From NCBI GenBank assembly GCA_020849615.1, contig JADLFW010000011.1, forward strand, positions 1 to 48,262: a stretch of 48,262 nt of DNA, written 5' to 3'. The number at the start of each line of letters is the position of its first letter. Position 1 is the first letter of the stretch. Below the pieces are notes generated by a model. That model had not been told where the DNA came from, did no database searches, and worked only from the letters and a program-made list of their open reading frames with translations. This document shows, piece by piece, positions 44,756-48,262 of the stretch. The position numbers were made by a program, and so were the translations under genes. The stretch is from Phycisphaerales bacterium. Its GTDB lineage: Bacteria > Planctomycetota > Phycisphaerae > Phycisphaerales > UBA1924.

Positions 44756-45832
44756 TCAGACGTGGCCCTTCCCCAACGCCATCCTCACCGCCAGTTCAAT
44801 CGCCGACTTCATGCTCCCCGGGTCGGCCCGGTTCTTCCAGGCGATGTCGAACGCCGTGCCGTGGTCCGGGCTCGTGCGCACCGTCGGCAGCCCGACGGTC
44901 ACGTTAACCGCGCGGTCCCGGGCCAGCAGCTTGACGGGGATCAGCCCCTGGTCGTGGTACATCGCGACGACCAGGTCGTACGCGCCGCGCACGGCGGAGT
45001 TGAAGACCGTGTCGCCCGGAAATGGTCCGCGCACATCCATCCCCGCCTCCTGCGCCAGCCGGATCGCCGGTTCAATCAGCCGTGTCTCCTCATCGCCCAG
45101 AATCCCACCCTCGCCCGCGTGCGGGTTCAACCCGGCCACGGCGATGCGCGGGCGGGCGATGCCCAGGGCCCGGCACGCCTCGTGGCCCAGGTCGATCGCG
45201 TCGAACACCTTCCCGATCGTCAGGATGTTGCGGATCTCCATCAGCGGCAGGTGCACGGTGGCGAGGATCACGTTCAACCCGTGCGGGGCTCCCTCGCCGG
45301 GCGGGGCGTGGAAGAACATCGCGCTGCGCTTGGCGTTGAACCGCGTGGTCAGCAGCTCGGTATGGCCCGGGAATCGGCCGTGGCCCGCCATTGACCACGC
45401 CTGCTTGTTGATCGGGCCCGTCACAATCCCATCCACCCGCAGCGGGTCGCCCGGTTCGCGCTTCGCGGCGGTGATCGCATCGTCGACGAGCCGAAACGAA
45501 AGGTCACCCGCAGCGCGGTTGGCCTGGGCCGGTAACAGGTCATCGCCGGCGTAGTCGAGCACCACTACATCGTGCGCCGTCGTTGTATCGATCAGCGATG
45601 AGCCGTGGTCGATCTTCCACCAGAAGGGCTCGATTCCCGCGAGCTCCGCGGCCCGTTCCATGGCCCGCGCGGGCCCGAGCACGCGGAAGTGGGCGCTCCG
45701 CCGCAGGCCCGGCTCGGCCAGCGCCTTGACGATGACCTCCGGGCCGATGCCGCCCGGATCGCCCATCGTTACCGCCAGCACGGGCCGCCGGGGCGTCCGC
45801 GAGCCATCCCTGATGTCGGCGTCAACTCCCAC
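44756..45832 (-). CDS. pdxA: 4-hydroxythreonine-4-phosphate dehydrogenase
   Basis: An NAD-dependent enzyme of pyridoxal 5'-phosphate synthesis (DXP-dependent route). The 358-residue protein has LAVTMGDPGGIGPEVI near the N-terminus, the substrate-binding GPINKQAW, the metal-binding His in GHTELL, GLNPHAGEGG and AMYHDQGLIP, and RTSPDHGTAFDIA near the end. All metal ligands are present, so a decayed PdxA-like protein is unlikely. The GTG start at 45832 is supported by a TACGAT box (minus strand, 45844-45839) ending 6 nt before it, as expected for a leaderless message; there is no Shine-Dalgarno. It diverges from the FKBP gene across 65 nt. Confidence 0.95.
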   Translation of the reverse strand: MGVDADIRDGSRTPRRPVLAVTMGDPGGIGPEVIVKALAEPGLRRSAHFRVLGPARAMERAAELAGIEPFWWKIDHGSSLIDTTTAHDVVVLDYAGDDLLPAQANRAAGDLSFRLVDDAITAAKREPGDPLRVDGIVTGPINKQAWSMAGHGRFPGHTELLTTRFNAKRSAMFFHAPPGEGAPHGLNVILATVHLPLMEIRNILTIGKVFDAIDLGHEACRALGIARPRIAVAGLNPHAGEGGILGDEETRLIEPAIRLAQEAGMDVRGPFPGDTVFNSAVRGAYDLVVAMYHDQGLIPVKLLARDRAVNVTVGLPTVRTSPDHGTAFDIAWKNRADPGSMKSAIELAVRMALGKGHV

Positions 45833-45897
45833 GGGTCCATCGTACGGGCCCGGCGGGGCTCTAGAATCGCGCTCGCCCCGATCCGCAGGAGCTCTTC

Positions 45898-46452
45898 ATG
45901 CCGCAATCACCAGCACGCGTCCTCTCCATTGCCGTTCTCCTGCTGATCGCGGGATGCGCCGGGCCCAAGGTCTCGCCGGAGCCCGCCGCCCAGGCCCGCG
46001 CGCCGACCACCGGCGGCCCCGCGCAGGCCGGGCCCGCCGCGCCGGCCGCCGCCCCCGCGACCCCGCCGCCCGCGCTGGAGCGGGCCGCGGAATCGCCCGA
46101 TGGCGCGCGGATGGCGATCCTGCACACGATCAAGCAGGACTCCGGGTTGATCATCGAAGACCTGAAAATGGGCGACGGGGCGGACTGCATGCCGACCAGC
46201 GTGATCACCGTCCGCTACCACGGCACGCTCATGAACGGCGAGCCGTTCGATTCGACGCGCGGAAAGCCCGCGGCCGAGTTCCCGCTCGACAAGCTCATCC
46301 GCGGCTGGCGCGAGGGCCTGCCCGGCATGAAGGTGGGGGGCATCCGCCGGCTCACGGTCCCGGCCGCGCTCGCCTACGGCGACAAGCAGAAGGGCTCGAT
46401 CCCTCCCAACAGCGACCTGGTGTTTTCGATCGAGCTGCTGGGTGTGAAGTAG
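45898..46452 (+). CDS. FKBP-type peptidyl-prolyl isomerase lipoprotein
   Basis: A 184-residue periplasmic lipoprotein. The signal MPQSPARVLSIAVLLLIAGC ends at Cys 20. An Ala/Pro-rich spacer leads to an FKBP domain (about 80-184): SGLIIEDLKMGDGA, VITVRYHGTLMNGEPFDSTR, LIRGWREGLPGMKVGGIRRLTVPAALAYG, IPPNSDLVFSIELL. The active-site residues (Tyr, Asp in FDST, Trp in GWREGL, Tyr in LAYG) are kept, so isomerase activity is likely. AGGAG lies about 6 nt before the ATG, and a TAGAAT box at 45862-45867 may be the -10. Together with the cyclophilin at 15025 the window holds two periplasmic isomerases. Confidence 0.93.
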   Translation: MPQSPARVLSIAVLLLIAGCAGPKVSPEPAAQARAPTTGGPAQAGPAAPAAAPATPPPALERAAESPDGARMAILHTIKQDSGLIIEDLKMGDGADCMPTSVITVRYHGTLMNGEPFDSTRGKPAAEFPLDKLIRGWREGLPGMKVGGIRRLTVPAALAYGDKQKGSIPPNSDLVFSIELLGVK

Positions 46453-46465
46453 AGAAGGCACGGAG

Positions 46466-46488
46466 GCACGGACTTCGTTGATCCGTGC
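46466..46488. terminator. Hairpin between convergent FKBP and M32 genes
   Basis: GCACGGA at 46466-46472 pairs with TCCGTGC at 46482-46488 around a 9-nt loop. An upstream direct copy of GGCACGGA allows an alternative pairing. It fills the 42-nt gap between two convergent genes and could serve both, although no T-run is present. Confidence 0.45.
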
Positions 46489-46494
46489 TTCCGG

Positions 46495-48009
46495 CTATAG
46501 CCCGTAGATCGGGCCCAGCTTGCCCTCGAGGTGGCGCAGCAGCGGGTCCGCGCCCAGCGGCTTGCCGGTGATGCGCTGGCAGAGGTCGCCGGCCCGGTAT
46601 TGGCGCCCGTGGGCGTGGATGTTCTTGTTGAGCCACGACTTCAGAGTGCCGAACTCGCCCTTGCCGATCTGCTTGGGCAGGTCCTTGATGTCGCTGTTGA
46701 TCTTTTCCCAGAACTGCGCGGCGTAGAGGTTGCCGAGCGTGTAGGTGGGGAAGTAGCCGAAGAGCCCGAAGCTCCAGTGCACATCCTGCAGGCAGCCGCG
46801 GCGGTCATCGGGCACCTTGATGCCGAGGTAGTCGTGGAAGCGGTGGTTCCACTCGCCCGGCAGGTCCTTGACCTTCAGCGAACCGGAGATCAGCCCGCGC
46901 TCGATCTCGAAGCGCAGCATGACATGCAGGTTGTACGTCGCCTCATCGGCCTCGACACGGATGAAGCTCGGGGTCGCGGTGTTCACCGCGGCGTGCAGCT
47001 GGTCCACGGTCGCCTTCATCAGCGACCCGCCCAGCGCTTTGCGGGCCCTGGGCAGGGCCCACTTCCAGAACGGCTTGGAGCGCCCGACGAAGTTTTCCCA
47101 CATGCGCGACTGGCTCTCGTGGATGCCCAGGCTGATCGCATCGCCGAGCGGCTCGCCGTAGTGGCGGTCCTTGGGCAGGCCCTGCTCGTACAACCCGTGG
47201 CCCATCTCGTGCATGGTGCCGTAGAGGGCATCGGTGAACTTCTCATCGCGGTACCGGGTGGTCAGCCGGGTGTCGCCCGGCGCGATGCCCGAGCAGAAGG
47301 GGTGCGTCGTGACATCAAGCCGGCCCGCCGCCAGGTCGAAGCCCATGGCCTTGAGCACGACCTGGCCGAACGCGTGCTGTTTCTCGGCGGGGATCTTGCT
47401 CGTCAGGATCTTCGTCCCCACCTTCTTTCTGCTCGCCGCGATCCGCGCGATCAGGTCGCTGAGCCGGGCCCGCAGCGGCGTGAAGATGACCTCGACCTGC
47501 GATGACGTCATCCCGGGCTCGTACTCATCCAGCAAGGCGTCGTAGAGCTCGCCGCCAGAGGGGTAGCCGTAGCACTCCGCCTTGCGGCGCTGCAGCGACA
47601 CCATCTTCTCGAGCCACGGCGCGAACTTGGCAAAGTCGTTGTTGGCCCGCGCGTGCTTCCAGACCTCCTGGGCCTGGCTGCCGACCTTGGCGATCTCCTC
47701 CACCAGCGCGGGCGGGAGCTTGGTGGCCAGGTCGTAGTCGCGGCGGATCTCGCGGATGTTGGCCGCGGCCCGCGCGTCGCCCATCACCTTGCCGTCGCTC
47801 TCGCAGACCTTCAGCAGCTCGCCGATGCGCGCCTCGGTGCGGGCCTTGTGGGTCAGCCCGGCCATCAGCGACTGCTGGTCCGAGCGGCCCGGCCCGCCCG
47901 ACGGCGGCATGTAGGTTTCCTGGTCCCAGTTGAGGAGTTCGTTGACGGACTTGAGCGTGGCGGCCCGGCGCAGGAGCCCGCAGAGTTCGGTGTACGCGGT
48001 CGTCGGCAT
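46495..48009 (-). CDS. Carboxypeptidase Taq family (M32) metallopeptidase
   Basis: A 504-residue zinc carboxypeptidase that trims amino acids from peptide C-termini, probably in the cytoplasm (no signal peptide). The length matches M32. The zinc motif HEMGH is at residues 267-271 and the third ligand region, GIHESQSRMWEN, is about 30 residues later; TTHPFCSG, DTRLTTRY and YPTYTL-like FGYFPTYTLGN are family signatures. The start at 48009 has GGAG about 10-14 nt upstream, and a TACCAT box (minus strand, 48053-48048) may be the -10. It lies next to the repeat element at the window's right end, which does not overlap it. Confidence 0.94.
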   Translation of the reverse strand: MPTTAYTELCGLLRRAATLKSVNELLNWDQETYMPPSGGPGRSDQQSLMAGLTHKARTEARIGELLKVCESDGKVMGDARAAANIREIRRDYDLATKLPPALVEEIAKVGSQAQEVWKHARANNDFAKFAPWLEKMVSLQRRKAECYGYPSGGELYDALLDEYEPGMTSSQVEVIFTPLRARLSDLIARIAASRKKVGTKILTSKIPAEKQHAFGQVVLKAMGFDLAAGRLDVTTHPFCSGIAPGDTRLTTRYRDEKFTDALYGTMHEMGHGLYEQGLPKDRHYGEPLGDAISLGIHESQSRMWENFVGRSKPFWKWALPRARKALGGSLMKATVDQLHAAVNTATPSFIRVEADEATYNLHVMLRFEIERGLISGSLKVKDLPGEWNHRFHDYLGIKVPDDRRGCLQDVHWSFGLFGYFPTYTLGNLYAAQFWEKINSDIKDLPKQIGKGEFGTLKSWLNKNIHAHGRQYRAGDLCQRITGKPLGADPLLRHLEGKLGPIYGL

Positions 48010-48134
48010 GTGATGGTCGCTCCGGTTCGAAGGCAGGTGAGATCGGCATGGTAACGCCGCGCCGGCGGGCCGGCTGCTTCCCGCTTCGAACGCGCCGAGT
48101 TTCGCCGCGGCCCGCCCGAGAACGGGGCGGGCTT

Positions 48135-48262
48135 CCTAGGTCGTGTTTGACGGATCGATTCCGGGGTGGCACGGTTCTCCGAACCGTGCATTTCCATCGG
48201 TGTTCCCATGCCCGGCTCGGAGAGCCGGGCCACCTAAAGGCATCCGTCAAACAGAACCTAGG
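48135..48262. mobile_element. Short element with 21-bp inverted ends and nested hairpins (MITE-like)
   Basis: The 21-nt ends at 48135-48155 and 48242-48262 are inverted copies (CCTAGG...TGTTTGACGGAT) with two mismatches. Inside, GGTGGC at 48165-48170 pairs with GCCACC at 48229-48234 and encloses two perfect 9-bp hairpins: GCACGGTTC/GAACCGTGC with loop TCC (48169-48189) and GCCCGGCTC/GAGCCGGGC with loop GGA (48210-48230). The loops are complementary to each other. It has no coding capacity. The design fits a miniature inverted-repeat or REP-type element. The right end coincides with the window edge, so flanking target duplications cannot be examined. Confidence 0.7.

Overview
The window is about 70% GC with extreme G/C third codon positions. 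Its gene content points to a planctomycete of the Phycisphaerae type. The evidence is a PVC-type dehydrogenase fused to cytochrome c, a DUF1080 lipoprotein, an FG-GAP protein ending in a dockerin-like Asp-rich tail, a TPR protein carrying two RNA-polymerase alpha-CTD-like domains, and a GyrB with a long internal insertion. The lineage call is inference. No phage, plasmid, CRISPR or classical insertion sequence is visible, so this is an ordinary chromosomal stretch with local curiosities.

Layout. 1-184: hairpins with 18-bp repeats. 185-5741: membrane zinc-ribbon protein (-), rarA with a possible gene nested inside it, 5-formyl-THF cyclo-ligase, LysM/L,D-transpeptidase. 5742-6204: microsatellite and gyrB upstream region. 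6205-13006: gyrB, then three tandem PilZ-receiver-pseudoHPt paralogs. 13038-13111: tRNA-His (-). 13324-19018: pckA, a periplasmic cyclophilin, the PVC dehydrogenase/cytochrome and DUF1080. 19068-23581: the LysW carrier-protein biosynthesis operon (lysW-X-Y-Z-K) behind a promoter, a Lys-codon leader peptide and an intrinsic terminator. 23593-27216: tpiA, secG, yicC and a PDZ protein. 27226-33280: HD alarmone-hydrolase-like protein (-), GH35 family protein (-), TolC-like lipoprotein (+), GNAT (-). 33532-38237: two tandem membrane proteins ending in spermidine-synthase-like domains (-). 38348-41649: HAD phosphatase, FG-GAP/dockerin protein, BFD-like [2Fe-2S] protein, GNAT. 41739-45832 (-): TPR/alpha-CTD protein, MATE transporter, a small membrane protein, pdxA. 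45898-48009: FKBP lipoprotein (+) and M32 carboxypeptidase (-). 48135-48262: a short element with terminal inverted repeats and nested hairpins.

How the genes work together. lysW-X-Y-Z-K is a carrier-protein pathway in which LysX joins the substrate to LysW, LysZ phosphorylates it, LysY reduces it and LysK releases the product; the aminotransferase LysJ is not in the window. Its 5' region looks like a classical amino-acid attenuator, with three AAA lysine codons within six codons and a 10-bp G/C hairpin followed by a T-rich run before lysW. This is the strongest regulatory find. The PilZ paralogs look like a c-di-GMP and phosphorylation module whose HPt-like tails have all lost the phosphorylatable histidine. 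Several genes without a Shine-Dalgarno sequence have a TANNNT box 6-8 nt before the start codon, suggesting leaderless transcripts.
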